A stretch of 64,000 bases of DNA from Cloacibacterium sp046296655. GTDB lineage: Bacteria; Bacteroidota; Bacteroidia; Flavobacteriales; Weeksellaceae. The translations under genes were made by a program, and so were the position numbers. Under the pieces are notes generated by a model that was given only the letters and a program-made list of their open reading frames with translations, was not told the DNA's origin and made no database searches. Below, in pieces: positions 5,783 through 13,780 of the stretch; the stretch's first letter is position 1, and each line of letters begins with the position of its first letter. Where the stretch lies: contig JBKBLE010000001.1 of assembly GCA_046296655.1 (NCBI GenBank), forward strand, positions 124,001 to 188,000, written 5' to 3'.

Positions 5783-8734
5783 TCATAATTGCTTTTTGAA
5801 GCCCACTTCTTTTCTCCATTTTTTAAATTCTCCCGGAGACATTGTTCCTTGCGGTACTTCGGTTACTCTTTTGCTTTTAGATTTAGGTCTTTCTTTCACT
5901 TCCAGCGATTTCTTTTCTGTACCTCCATTGATGGAAATTTCTACCGTATATTTTCCAGGAGCGATATAAACATTGCCATCATCTGCTTTTTTAGACTTTT
6001 CAGTGGCATTTATGGTTAAATCATAATTGATGGTGTTAAATCCTTTGTCAGCAAGATGATTAATAGTTTTTACGGTTTCATTTTGAGCATTGATGATTTT
6101 AAGGACAGCGTTTCCTGCATTTTTAGTGTAAAATTCTATTGGGAAATTTTGCTTTTCAATTTCAGTGAAATTACTGTAAGATTTGCCCCAATTTTCTTTA
6201 AAGTTGATGTTTTCAACATCAAAAACGATTAAATCTTTAGCTAAATTTTCTGGCGTTAATTTTTGTAATTTCTTCACATCGGCAATGTAGATACTTCTTC
6301 CGTGAGTTGCTACAATCAATTCATTATCTCTGTGATGAACTTTCAAATCATGAACAGCAACGTTTGGAAGAGTAGCATTATTGGCAGACATAAACGTTTT
6401 TCCTCGGTCTAGAGAAATGTACAATCCGTTGTCCGTTCCTACATACAATAGATTTTCGTTGTTATGATCTTCTCTGATGACATTAATAGGTTCTGAAGGT
6501 AAATCTTCGCCAATTTTCTTCCAAGTTTTCCCGAAATCATCAGAACTGTAAAGCAATGCACGGAAATCATCTTCTCTGTAAGCATTTAAACTCAAATAAA
6601 CTCTAGATTCTGAGAAAGAAGAAGGTTGCACCATAGACACCCAAAATCCTGGGAAATCGCCAATTTTTTGCCAAGAATTTCCACCGTCTTTGGTTACATT
6701 TACCAATCCATCATCACTTCCTGCATAGATTAATCCGAATTTTTTCGGACTTTCTTCCACTGTTGAAAGAGTAGAAAAAGGCACATTTTCTTGTTTGGTA
6801 TTTCTGGTTAAGTCTCCAGAAATTTTTTGCCAAGTTTCGCCTTTGTCCATACTTCTGTAAACGCTTTGCGAAGCAAAATAAACGATGTCTTGATTGTGAC
6901 GAGAAATCTGGAAAGGTGCTTCCCAATTGAAACGAAGTGGACTTTCGCCAATTTCTCTAGGAACTTCTAGATATTTTCTTTCATTGGTTTTTCTGTTAAT
7001 TCTAAAATAATTTCCGAACTGAAAACCAGTATAAATAGTAGCATTATCCCTGAAATCTACACGAACTTGCATTCCGTCTCCTCCTAGGAGAAATTTGAAA
7101 TTATCGCCGTTATCAAATTTTCCTTTTTTATAGTCAAATTTATTGCTTGATGGCCCAAACCAAACGCCGTTATCTTGCATTCCTCCATAAACATTGTAAG
7201 GTTTTTCTAAATCATAATCTACCGAATAAAACTGTGAAACGGGCAATGAATTGCAATGAATGTAAGAATTTCCATTGTCGTAAGAAATATTGATTCCGCC
7301 ATCATTTCCATTGATGAAATGATGGTCATTTTTCGGGTTAAACCAAATAGAATGGTGGTCTGCGTGAACATTTGGAGAATCTATGGATTTGAATGATTTT
7401 CCGCCATTTTCTGAAACCAAAATCGGAACGCCTGCAATAATTATCTTATCTGGATTGGTAGGCGAAACCCAAATTTGCCCGAAATAATAACCATAAGTAT
7501 AATATAAACCGTCTAGATTTTTTTCGTTGGTTTTTCTCCAAGATTTTCCGGCATCATCAGAACGGTAAACTTCAGCACCTTCAATTTCTATGTTGAATAA
7601 ATCATCATTTCCATTATGCGTATAGTTGAAAATATCTTTTACCGTGATTTTATTTTCTCTGAGTGATTTCTTAAGGTTTTCTGAAGTGTATCTTTCAGGG
7701 AAACGTTCTCCATCAAGGTATTCATTAACCGTTTTATCATCTAAAGCCAAGAATTCTTCTTTGGTAATTTTTTGCATTTTGGATTTGTCCAAAGATTTTT
7801 CTGTTTTTTCTTCTTTTGTAGTTGAAGCAGGTCTTGTTTTTTGATTATCAACAATTGCGTAAATAATATTTGGATTTTTTGGGAAAATTGAAAGTCCGAT
7901 TCTTCCTACGTTTTCGTCTGCTGGAAAGCCAGTATCTTTGGTTGAAATTTTTTGCCAAGATTCACCACCATCATTTGATTTGAAAATACCAGATGAAGCG
8001 CCACTTTCTACAAATTTCCACGCTTTACGTTCTTTGTACCAAAGTGTAGCATAAACTTCTTTTGGGTTTTGAGGATTTATGGCTAAATCTATCGCTCCAG
8101 AATTTTGGTCAGCCGAAAGTGTTTTTTTCCAAGTTTTACCACCATCATTGGTTTTGAAAACGCCTCTTTCTGCATTTGGTGAATATAAATGACCAACTGC
8201 TGCAACCCAAATTTCATTATTATTTTCTGGATTTACTACAATTCTGCCAATGTGATGTGTGTCTTTTAAGCCTAGGTTTTGCCAAGTTTTTCCTTGGTTT
8301 GTACTTTTATAAATGCCCATTCCTGCGTAAGAAGAGCGAGAAGAATTGCTTTCGCCAGTTCCTATGAATAGGGTTTTGGTTTTCCAATCTACGTAAATGT
8401 CACCAATCGTCATTACGGCTTCTCTATCGAAAATAGGAGTGAAAGTGGTTCCGTTATTATTGGTGTACCACAATCCACCAGAAGCATAAGCCACGTAAAA
8501 TTCTGTAGGATTTTCTGGATTGGCATCTATATCTGTAACTCTACCACTCATGGTAGTAGGTCCTACATTTCTGAATTCTAAATTTTTTAGGATGGAATTT
8601 TCTTCTAGTTTTTTTCTTTGTTCGTAGCCTTTCCAGCGTTCTTCTGCAGAAGTAGGATTGAGCTTAAGGTTTTGCGCATGATGAAAAGAAAATGCAAGAA
8701 GTGCAGTAGTTAAAACAATTTTAGAAATTTTCAT
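5783..8734 (-). CDS. Exported Asp-box (BNR/VPS10-like) beta-propeller protein
   Basis: 983 residues from ATG 8734, chosen because MKISKIVLTTALLAFSFHHAQ is then a clean signal peptide; an upstream in-frame ATG at 8782 would bury it. At least nine Asp-box repeats of the form S-x-D-x-G-x-T/S-W are visible (STNQGKTW, TNDGGKTW, SNDGGESW, SDDAGKSW, SMDKGETW, TKDGGNSW, SDDFGKTW and others), giving one or two sortilin/sialidase-like propellers. A charged insert of about 70 residues (PASTTKEEKTEKSLDKSK onwards) lies near residue 305, and a beta-rich tail follows the propeller. Function is unknown; no catalytic motif was recognised. Confidence 0.85.
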   Translation of the reverse strand: MKISKIVLTTALLAFSFHHAQNLKLNPTSAEERWKGYEQRKKLEENSILKNLEFRNVGPTTMSGRVTDIDANPENPTEFYVAYASGGLWYTNNNGTTFTPIFDREAVMTIGDIYVDWKTKTLFIGTGESNSSRSSYAGMGIYKSTNQGKTWQNLGLKDTHHIGRIVVNPENNNEIWVAAVGHLYSPNAERGVFKTNDGGKTWKKTLSADQNSGAIDLAINPQNPKEVYATLWYKERKAWKFVESGASSGIFKSNDGGESWQKISTKDTGFPADENVGRIGLSIFPKNPNIIYAIVDNQKTRPASTTKEEKTEKSLDKSKMQKITKEEFLALDDKTVNEYLDGERFPERYTSENLKKSLRENKITVKDIFNYTHNGNDDLFNIEIEGAEVYRSDDAGKSWRKTNEKNLDGLYYTYGYYFGQIWVSPTNPDKIIIAGVPILVSENGGKSFKSIDSPNVHADHHSIWFNPKNDHHFINGNDGGINISYDNGNSYIHCNSLPVSQFYSVDYDLEKPYNVYGGMQDNGVWFGPSSNKFDYKKGKFDNGDNFKFLLGGDGMQVRVDFRDNATIYTGFQFGNYFRINRKTNERKYLEVPREIGESPLRFNWEAPFQISRHNQDIVYFASQSVYRSMDKGETWQKISGDLTRNTKQENVPFSTLSTVEESPKKFGLIYAGSDDGLVNVTKDGGNSWQKIGDFPGFWVSMVQPSSFSESRVYLSLNAYREDDFRALLYSSDDFGKTWKKIGEDLPSEPINVIREDHNNENLLYVGTDNGLYISLDRGKTFMSANNATLPNVAVHDLKVHHRDNELIVATHGRSIYIADVKKLQKLTPENLAKDLIVFDVENINFKENWGKSYSNFTEIEKQNFPIEFYTKNAGNAVLKIINAQNETVKTINHLADKGFNTINYDLTINATEKSKKADDGNVYIAPGKYTVEISINGGTEKKSLEVKERPKSKSKRVTEVPQGTMSPGEFKKWRKEVGFKKQL

Positions 8735-8818
8735 TTGGTATTTATTGATTTTTTCAAAGTTAATAAAATTTATTACAATCAATTTTGAGAAAAATTTACT
8801 TATTTTTAAAGAAAAAAA

Positions 8819-9988
8819 GTGAGATACATCACCAGAAGTATTTGGATTTTATCGGTAATCAGTTTACTGACTGATACTGCAAGTGAAATGCTGTATCCAA
8901 TTATGCCCATTTATTTAAAATCTATTGGTTTTTCGATTGTTTTAATTGGTATTCTAGAAGGTGTAGCAGAAGCTACAGCAGGTTTAAGTAAAGGATATTT
9001 TGGTAAAAAATCTGATGTTTCAGCCAAGAGAGTTCCTTTTGTGCAATTAGGGTACGCTCTGAGTGCTATTTCTAAACCGATGATAGCGGTTTTTACTTTC
9101 CCGATTTGGATATTTTTTGCCAGAACGATTGATAGGATAGGGAAAGGGGTGAGAACAGGTGCAAGAGATGCGCTTTTATCAGACGAAGCTACTTCAGAAA
9201 ATAAAGCAAAGGTCTTTGGCTTTCATAGAAGCATGGATACATTTGGTGCTGTTTTAGGACCTAGTCTGGCATTAATTTATCTTTACTTTTATCCAGAAAA
9301 TTACAAAACACTTTTCTTTATTGCTTTTATTCCAGGGGTTTTAGCAGTAATTGCTTCTTATTTTCTGAAAGAGAAAAAACATGAAGAAAAATATGAAAAG
9401 AAAGGCGTTCCTTTTTTTTCTTTTTTGAATTATTGGAAGGAAAGTAGTGATGAATACAGAAAATTGGTTATAGGCTTATTGGTTTTTACATTATTTAACA
9501 GTTCTGATGTTTTTTTACTGCTAAAAATGAAAGAGTCTGGAGTTTCTGACCAAATGCTCATTATAGTCTATATTTTTTATAATTTAATTTATGCTTTGTT
9601 GGCTTTTCCTATCGGTATTTTGGCAGATAAATTAGGTTTGAAAAGGATTTTTATTTTTGGATTATTGGTCTTTTCAGTGGTTTATTTTGGAATGAGTTTC
9701 AATAAAAATTACTATATATTTTTCCTATTATTTTTTCTGTATGGTGTTTATGCATCTGCAACAGAAGGAATTTCTAAAGCTTGGATTACTAATATTTCAG
9801 ATAAAAAAGATACGGCAACAGCCATAGGAACTTTTTCTTCATTTCAAAGTATTTTTACGATGATGGCCAGCTCTCTTGCTGGTTTTATTTGGTATCAATT
9901 TGGTGCTGAAGTTACTTTTGTGCTTTCGGGAGTTGTAACCCTTTTAGTGGTTGTGTATTTTCTGACTATTGTAAAAGTGAAAAACTAA
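8819..9988 (+). CDS. Major facilitator superfamily transporter
   Basis: 389 residues with about twelve hydrophobic helices, a full-size MFS carrier. The helix 2-3 loop shows GYFGKKSD and, further on, the ARTIDRIGKGVRTGARDALL segment is typical of one MFS_1 subfamily. Substrate unknown. The start codon is GTG at 8819; no ATG lies nearby in frame and the sequence from GTG (MRYITRSIWILSVISLL) fits the family. It is divergent from the Asp-box gene. No obvious terminator directly follows; a REP-like element begins 23 bases after the stop. Confidence 0.85.
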   Translation: MRYITRSIWILSVISLLTDTASEMLYPIMPIYLKSIGFSIVLIGILEGVAEATAGLSKGYFGKKSDVSAKRVPFVQLGYALSAISKPMIAVFTFPIWIFFARTIDRIGKGVRTGARDALLSDEATSENKAKVFGFHRSMDTFGAVLGPSLALIYLYFYPENYKTLFFIAFIPGVLAVIASYFLKEKKHEEKYEKKGVPFFSFLNYWKESSDEYRKLVIGLLVFTLFNSSDVFLLLKMKESGVSDQMLIIVYIFYNLIYALLAFPIGILADKLGLKRIFIFGLLVFSVVYFGMSFNKNYYIFFLLFFLYGVYASATEGISKAWITNISDKKDTATAIGTFSSFQSIFTMMASSLAGFIWYQFGAEVTFVLSGVVTLLVVVYFLTIVKVKN

Positions 9989-10010
9989 GTTTCTATTATA
10001 TTCGAAATTC

Positions 10011-10113
10011 TGCGCTAACGATGGAAGCGGCATCCTTTTTTAAATTTTAGCTTCGGAAAATAAGTTTGGAGAAAATTTAAAAAAGATATAGCGGACAGCG
10101 TGTTAAAGCGCCA
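10011..10113 (-). repeat. REP-like long hairpin element, copy 2
   Basis: Plus-strand reading is TGCGCTAACGATGGAAGCGG-CATC, a perfect 14-pair inner stem (CTTTTTTAAATTTT at 10035-10048 with AAAATTTAAAAAAG at 10072-10085), then GATATAGCGGACAGCGTGTT-AAAGCGCC. The outer flanks are almost identical, inverted, to the copy at 19328-19419, whose inner stem is a different sequence. No gene is present. Confidence 0.8.
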
Positions 10114-10150
10114 TAAAAAAATCCATTCAACAAATCGCTGAATGGATTTT
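10114..10150 (-). terminator. intrinsic terminator, probably for fabI
   Basis: AATCCATTCA-(loop)-TGAATGGATT with seven U on the minus strand, located beyond the CACCCC module. Confidence 0.7.
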
Positions 10151-10160
10151 GTATTTAGTA

Positions 10161-10213
10161 CACCCCGTCAAAATTTTTAATTAAAAATTTTGCCACCCCT
10201 CTAAAAGAGGGGA
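10161..10213 (-). repeat. CACCCC module with variable inner palindrome, copy 1
   Basis: CACCCCGTCA (10161-10170), a 20-base self-complementary inner segment (10171-10190), then TGCCACCCCTCT-AAAA-GAGGGG. The same flanks, inverted, are at 19274-19322 around a different inner stem. The outer part CCCCTC/GAGGGG forms its own hairpin. Confidence 0.75.
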
Positions 10214-10224
10214 ATTGAGGAATT

Positions 10225-11031
10225 TTATTCTCCGTTGTATTTGTCTACTACTTTTTGAGAAACTCCAGTGTTGCTGAAACCACCATCATTAAATAGATTT
10301 TGCATGGTTACCTTTCTGGTAAGATCTGAGAACATGGCTACGCAATAATTAGCACAATCTAATGCAGTAGCGTTTCCTAGAGGAGACATATCTTCTGCAA
10401 ATCTCATAAATCCGCCAAAACCTTTTACACCAGAACCTGCTGTAGTTACGGTAGGAGATTGAGAAATGGTGTTTACTCTTACTTTTTTCTCTCCCCAATA
10501 ATAACCGAAAGATCTTGCGATAGATTCTAGGTAAGATTTATTGTCTGCCATATCATTATAATCTGGGAAAGTACGCTGTGCAGCAATGTAGGTAAGAGCT
10601 AAGATAGAACCCCACTCATTCATACAATCTTTTTCCCAAGCGGTTTTCATTACTTTGTGGAAAGAAACGGCAGATACATCCCAACCTTTTTCTAACCAAT
10701 CATAGTTGATATCTGTATAATGTTTGCCTTTTCTTACGTTTACAGACATTCCGATAGAGTGAAGGATGAAATCTATTTTACCAAATTTAGCGATAGCTGC
10801 ATCAAAAAGTTTTCCTAAATCTTCCATAGAAGTGGCATCTGCAGCAATAACTTCAGAACCTGTTTTTTCTGCTAAAGCATTTATTTCGCCCATTCTCATA
10901 GCGATAGGAGCGTTTGAAAGGATAAATTCTGCACCTTCTTCGTGGCAACGTTCTGCTACTTTCCAAGCGATAGATTGCTCATTAAGTGCGCCGAAAATAA
11001 TTCCTTTTTTACCTTTAAGTAATCCGTACAT
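10225..11031 (-). CDS. fabI: Enoyl-[acyl-carrier-protein] reductase (NADH), FabI type
   Basis: Last reductive step of each type II fatty-acid elongation cycle. 268 residues, a divergent short-chain dehydrogenase. The nucleotide site is GALNEQSIAWKVA at the N-terminus (the FabI form of the glycine motif), ILHSIG near 90, and the active-site Tyr-Lys region DNKSYLESIARSFGYYWGEK with the late SQSPTVTTAG segment. The gene stands alone with a likely terminator at 10114-10150. The start ATG at 11031 gives the expected MYGLLKGKKGIIFGA opening. Confidence 0.96.
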   Translation of the reverse strand: MYGLLKGKKGIIFGALNEQSIAWKVAERCHEEGAEFILSNAPIAMRMGEINALAEKTGSEVIAADATSMEDLGKLFDAAIAKFGKIDFILHSIGMSVNVRKGKHYTDINYDWLEKGWDVSAVSFHKVMKTAWEKDCMNEWGSILALTYIAAQRTFPDYNDMADNKSYLESIARSFGYYWGEKKVRVNTISQSPTVTTAGSGVKGFGGFMRFAEDMSPLGNATALDCANYCVAMFSDLTRKVTMQNLFNDGGFSNTGVSQKVVDKYNGE

Positions 11032-11080
11032 AATAATTTATTTTAGGCAAATTTATAAAAATATTACTTATAGCATAAAA

Positions 11081-11103
11081 GAATCCCGAAAAATTCGGGA
11101 TTC
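11081..11103 (-). terminator. intrinsic terminator of the LEA-like gene
   Basis: GAATCCCGAA-AAA-TTCGGGATTC with a U run on the minus strand, just downstream of the stop at 11127. Confidence 0.8.
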
Positions 11104-11126
11104 TAAATCAAAATGATGAATAAAAA

Positions 11127-11405
11127 TTAATGGGTTCTGTCTCTGTACTCATCTTTTACATCATCTATCATGTCTTCGGTTTTATCCTTAACGTTTTCAG
11201 CGACATCTTTGGTTTTCTCCCAAATGTCATTGGCAACATCTTTGGTTTTTTCCCAAGCATTTTCTGCAGCATCTTTTACATCATCTACAAAATTTTCTGC
11301 TCTTTCTGACATGTTTTCTGCTGTATTTTCTACAGAGTTTACTGTTCTGTCTCTTGCTTCGTCTAATCTATCAGAAGCATTGTCTAATGGTTTGTTCGTG
11401 TCCAT
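11127..11405 (-). CDS. Small LEA-like / YtxH-like amphipathic repeat protein
   Basis: 92 residues, highly charged, without cysteine or signal peptide. From about residue 48 there are clear 11-residue repeats (AWEKTKDVAND, IWEKTKDVAEN, VKDKTEDMIDD) of the late-embryogenesis-abundant group 3 kind, which form amphipathic helices on drying or at membranes. The N-terminal half has a weaker version (DNASDRLDEARDRTVNSVEN). It is probably a stress or desiccation protein (inference from repeat type). It is monocistronic with a good terminator and a long upstream gap. Confidence 0.65.
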   Translation of the reverse strand: MDTNKPLDNASDRLDEARDRTVNSVENTAENMSERAENFVDDVKDAAENAWEKTKDVANDIWEKTKDVAENVKDKTEDMIDDVKDEYRDRTH

Positions 11406-11493
11406 AATAATATATTTTGATTGGTTAGTAAAGCAAATGTAGAAGTATTATACACGGCAGTTCTTACAGAATTATGAAGAATTGTTATATCGT

Positions 11494-11608
11494 TAAAAAA
11501 ATAAAGAACCTCTGAATTTTTCAGAGGTTCTTTGCAACAAAAATTTGATTTTTTATGAATAACTATTATTAGCAAGGTTGTATCTTTACCTAGATTTTGT
11601 GAATTTTC
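11494..11608 (-). ncRNA. candidate small RNA, LEA-like gene / tag gap
   Basis: The 308-base gap between the divergent genes holds a terminator that neither gene explains: AAAGAACCTCTGAA (11503-11516) / TTCAGAGGTTCTTT (11520-11533), a 14-pair stem, followed on the minus strand by a U-rich run (11494-11502). About 80 bases upstream on that strand is TAAATTTG (11615-11622), a good -7 box; its -33 partner is poor. The product would be roughly 115 bases with no credible frame. Confidence 0.4.
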
Positions 11609-11713
11609 ACATAACAAATTTACTCAATACTTTCACAAGATTTTGTTAATCATTTGATAAAGTTTTATTAAATTTTTTAACGTAAAATATTAATTATCAA
11701 TACTATCTATAAT

Positions 11714-12274
11714 ATGGAAGTAGTAAGATGTGCATGGTGCGAAAAAGACGATTTATACCGAAATTATCATGATAAAGAATGGGGAAAACCTATTTATGAC
11801 GATGAAACAATTTTTGAATTTCTGATTTTAGAGAGTTTTCAAGCTGGCTTAAGTTGGTACACCATTTTAGCCAAAAGAGAAAACTTCAGAGCAGCTTTTG
11901 ACCAATTTGATTATCAAAAAATTGCACAATATTCTGAGGATAAAGTAGAAGAACTCATCCAAAATACTGGAATTATAAGAAATAGACTGAAAATTCTCGC
12001 CACGATTAATAATGCTCAAAAATTTATGGAAGTTCAAAAGGAATTTGGCTCTTTCAGTAAATATATTTGGGGTTTTGTGAATCATGAACCGATTATCAAT
12101 CGTCCTAAAACCTTGAAAGAAGTTCCCGCAACTACTGAAATTTCTGATGCTCTTGCCAAAGACTTAAAGAAACGAGGTTTTAAATTTATGGGTTCTACCG
12201 TAGTTTATGCACATATGCAAGCTACAGGAATGGTGAATGATCACGTAGAAGACTGTTGGATTAAAACCCAATAA
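11714..12274 (+). CDS. tag: DNA-3-methyladenine glycosylase I
   Basis: Removes 3-methyladenine from alkylated DNA as the first step of base excision repair. 186 residues, normal length. The family opening RCAWCEKDDLYRNYHDKEWG contains the zinc cysteine and first zinc histidine, and the C-terminal YAHMQATGMVNDHVEDC carries the remaining ligands (last His and Cys). LESFQAGLSWYTILAKRENF is the helix lining the base pocket. Monocistronic, with a terminator at 12291. A second alkylation-repair gene (alkB) lies ten kilobases away, but no shared control is visible. Confidence 0.95.
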   Translation: MEVVRCAWCEKDDLYRNYHDKEWGKPIYDDETIFEFLILESFQAGLSWYTILAKRENFRAAFDQFDYQKIAQYSEDKVEELIQNTGIIRNRLKILATINNAQKFMEVQKEFGSFSKYIWGFVNHEPIINRPKTLKEVPATTEISDALAKDLKKRGFKFMGSTVVYAHMQATGMVNDHVEDCWIKTQ

Positions 12275-12290
12275 AATTTCTCAAAAAATA

Positions 12291-12319
12291 AAAACCAGCT
12301 AAAAATTAGCTGGTTTTTA
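12291..12319. terminator. intrinsic terminator after tag, usable by both convergent genes
   Basis: AAAACCAGCT-(7)-AGCTGGTTTTT. Confidence 0.8.
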
Positions 12320-12341
12320 TTGAGAATAAAAAGTTTCTGAC

Positions 12342-13196
12342 TTATTTAATAACTCTTTCTAATACCCATTCAATCATATTTTTTTCTGATTGATGATGGT
12401 CTGCAGAAAACTCTCCACGTCTTCTATTCGCAATAACGTTATTAATGGTAACTGCTTTGTGTCCTAAAAGTTTAGACAAACCATAAATTGCAGAAGTTTC
12501 CATTTCGAAATTAGTAACGCCTAATTCATTAAGTGTTTCTAAAAATTTATCATCTACAGCTTTAAGACGTAATTGTCTTCCTTGTGGCGCATAGAAACCT
12601 GGGAAAGTAGCAGTATTTCCTACGTATTTAGCATCTTTGAAGTAATCGTACTGAGATTCTGTCCATTCAGAGAAATAAAGCATTGGCTTAATTTTTTCGT
12701 ATGGGAATTTTTCCATGAAATTTCTAGAAAATTCATTTTCGAACTCATAATCTTGGTAAAAATGCATTAATCCATCTAAACCAACTACGTTTTGAGAAAC
12801 CAGCATGTTATCTACTTCCACATCAGGATTTACAGAACCACAAGTTCCGAGTCTGAATAATTGAAGCGCAGTATGTTCTGATTTGAATTCTTTTTCTTTT
12901 AAATCAATATTCACCAAAGCATCCAGCTCGTTCATTACGATATCGATGTTTTCTGTACCGATTCCGGTAGACATTACCGTAATTCTTTCTCCTCTTAAAG
13001 TTCCAGTATGCGTGTAGAATTCTCTTTTATTTTTTTGAATTTCGATGGTATCAAAATATTGAGAAACTTTTGGCACTCTGTCTGGATCGCCTACTAATAG
13101 AATTTTCTCTGCAATATCTTCTGGTTGAAGATTAAGGTGATAAACGCTTCCGTCTGGATTTAAAACCAATTCTGAAGCAGCTAATTTATTCAACAT
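12342..13196 (-). CDS. Nucleoside phosphorylase (uridine phosphorylase-like, PNP/UDP family)
   Basis: 284 residues. It catalyses phosphorolysis of a ribonucleoside, most likely uridine, for base salvage. Family motifs are VGDPDRVPKVS (phosphate site, near 37), STGIGTENIDIVMNEL near 92, RLGTCGSV near 128, and the ribose/base site FEMETSAIYGLSKLLGHKAV near 232. Substrate preference (uridine versus purine) is inferred from overall resemblance. It lies 103 bases downstream of the SUI1 gene on the same strand, with repeats in the spacer. Confidence 0.88.
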   Translation of the reverse strand: MLNKLAASELVLNPDGSVYHLNLQPEDIAEKILLVGDPDRVPKVSQYFDTIEIQKNKREFYTHTGTLRGERITVMSTGIGTENIDIVMNELDALVNIDLKEKEFKSEHTALQLFRLGTCGSVNPDVEVDNMLVSQNVVGLDGLMHFYQDYEFENEFSRNFMEKFPYEKIKPMLYFSEWTESQYDYFKDAKYVGNTATFPGFYAPQGRQLRLKAVDDKFLETLNELGVTNFEMETSAIYGLSKLLGHKAVTINNVIANRRRGEFSADHHQSEKNMIEWVLERVIK

Positions 13197-13204
13197 AATT
13201 TTAT

Positions 13205-13295
13205 TTTTTGCTTTCGGCTTTCAGCACTCTGCATTCAGCCAAATTGTTTAACAATTATTTTTTCTGCAGAAAGCTAATTGCCGACTGCTGATTGC
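13205..13295. repeat. AGCTGAAAGC-type intergenic repeats, second site
   Basis: GCTTTCGGCTTTCAGCACTC and TTTCTGCAGAAAGC-type words fill this spacer, resembling the repeats at 1732-1836. No gene. Confidence 0.4.
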
Positions 13296-13299
13296 TTTT

Positions 13300-13623
13300 T
13301 TATCCTCCAACTCTTTTGGTTTTATAGCCCATATCTTGAAGAATTTTCATGATTTTATCACGATTATCTCCTTGAATCACGATGATTCCGTCTTTCTCTG
13401 AGCCACCAATTCCTAGAGTGGTTTTTATTTTTTTAGAAATTTGTTTCAGTTCTTCTTCTGTTCCTTCGAAACCTTCTATTAAAGTCACAGGTTTACCATT
13501 TCTTCCTTTTTTCTCGAATTTACAGATAAGAGGATTCTTCTGCTCAAATTTTTCTTCTGGCATTTCAAAATCTTGCTCCTCGTGTTCTGGGAAAAGGTTT
13601 TTTAATTGGTCTCTTAAATCCAT
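13300..13623 (-). CDS. SUI1/eIF1-family translation factor (YciH type)
   Basis: 107 residues with a C-terminal SUI1 domain: KKGRNGKPVTLIEGFEG, KKIKTTLGIGGSEKDG and IVIQGDNRDKIMKILQDMGY. Homologues help start-codon selection on the ribosome (known of eIF1; the bacterial role is less clear). The N-terminal 35 residues are acidic and probably disordered. Divergent from gpmI across a 157-base gap. Confidence 0.88.
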   Translation of the reverse strand: MDLRDQLKNLFPEHEEQDFEMPEEKFEQKNPLICKFEKKGRNGKPVTLIEGFEGTEEELKQISKKIKTTLGIGGSEKDGIIVIQGDNRDKIMKILQDMGYKTKRVGG

Positions 13624-13750
13624 ATTACTGTTAAAAAAAAGGAGTGTAAAGTTACAAATTAACTTACAACAGAAAAATTAATCTTTAAAATATTTTAAAT
13701 ACTGATAAATATCGCCTTTAAAAAGAATTATTCTATGCCTAGAAATTTCG

Positions 13751-13758
13751 TAAATTTG
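13751..13758 (+). promoter_or_regulatory. promoter -7 element of gpmI
   Basis: TAAATTTG, followed by C, 22 bases before the gpmI ATG; it matches the TAnnTTTG consensus. Confidence 0.55.
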
Positions 13759-13780
13759 CATCATTAAAAAAAATACTAAA

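Noticed and set aside
11170..11442. A 90-codon frame opposite the LEA-like gene (Ser/Phe/Thr-rich)
   Set aside because: The repetitive antisense of the KTKDVA repeats produces it; the sense strand has the terminator and the better protein.
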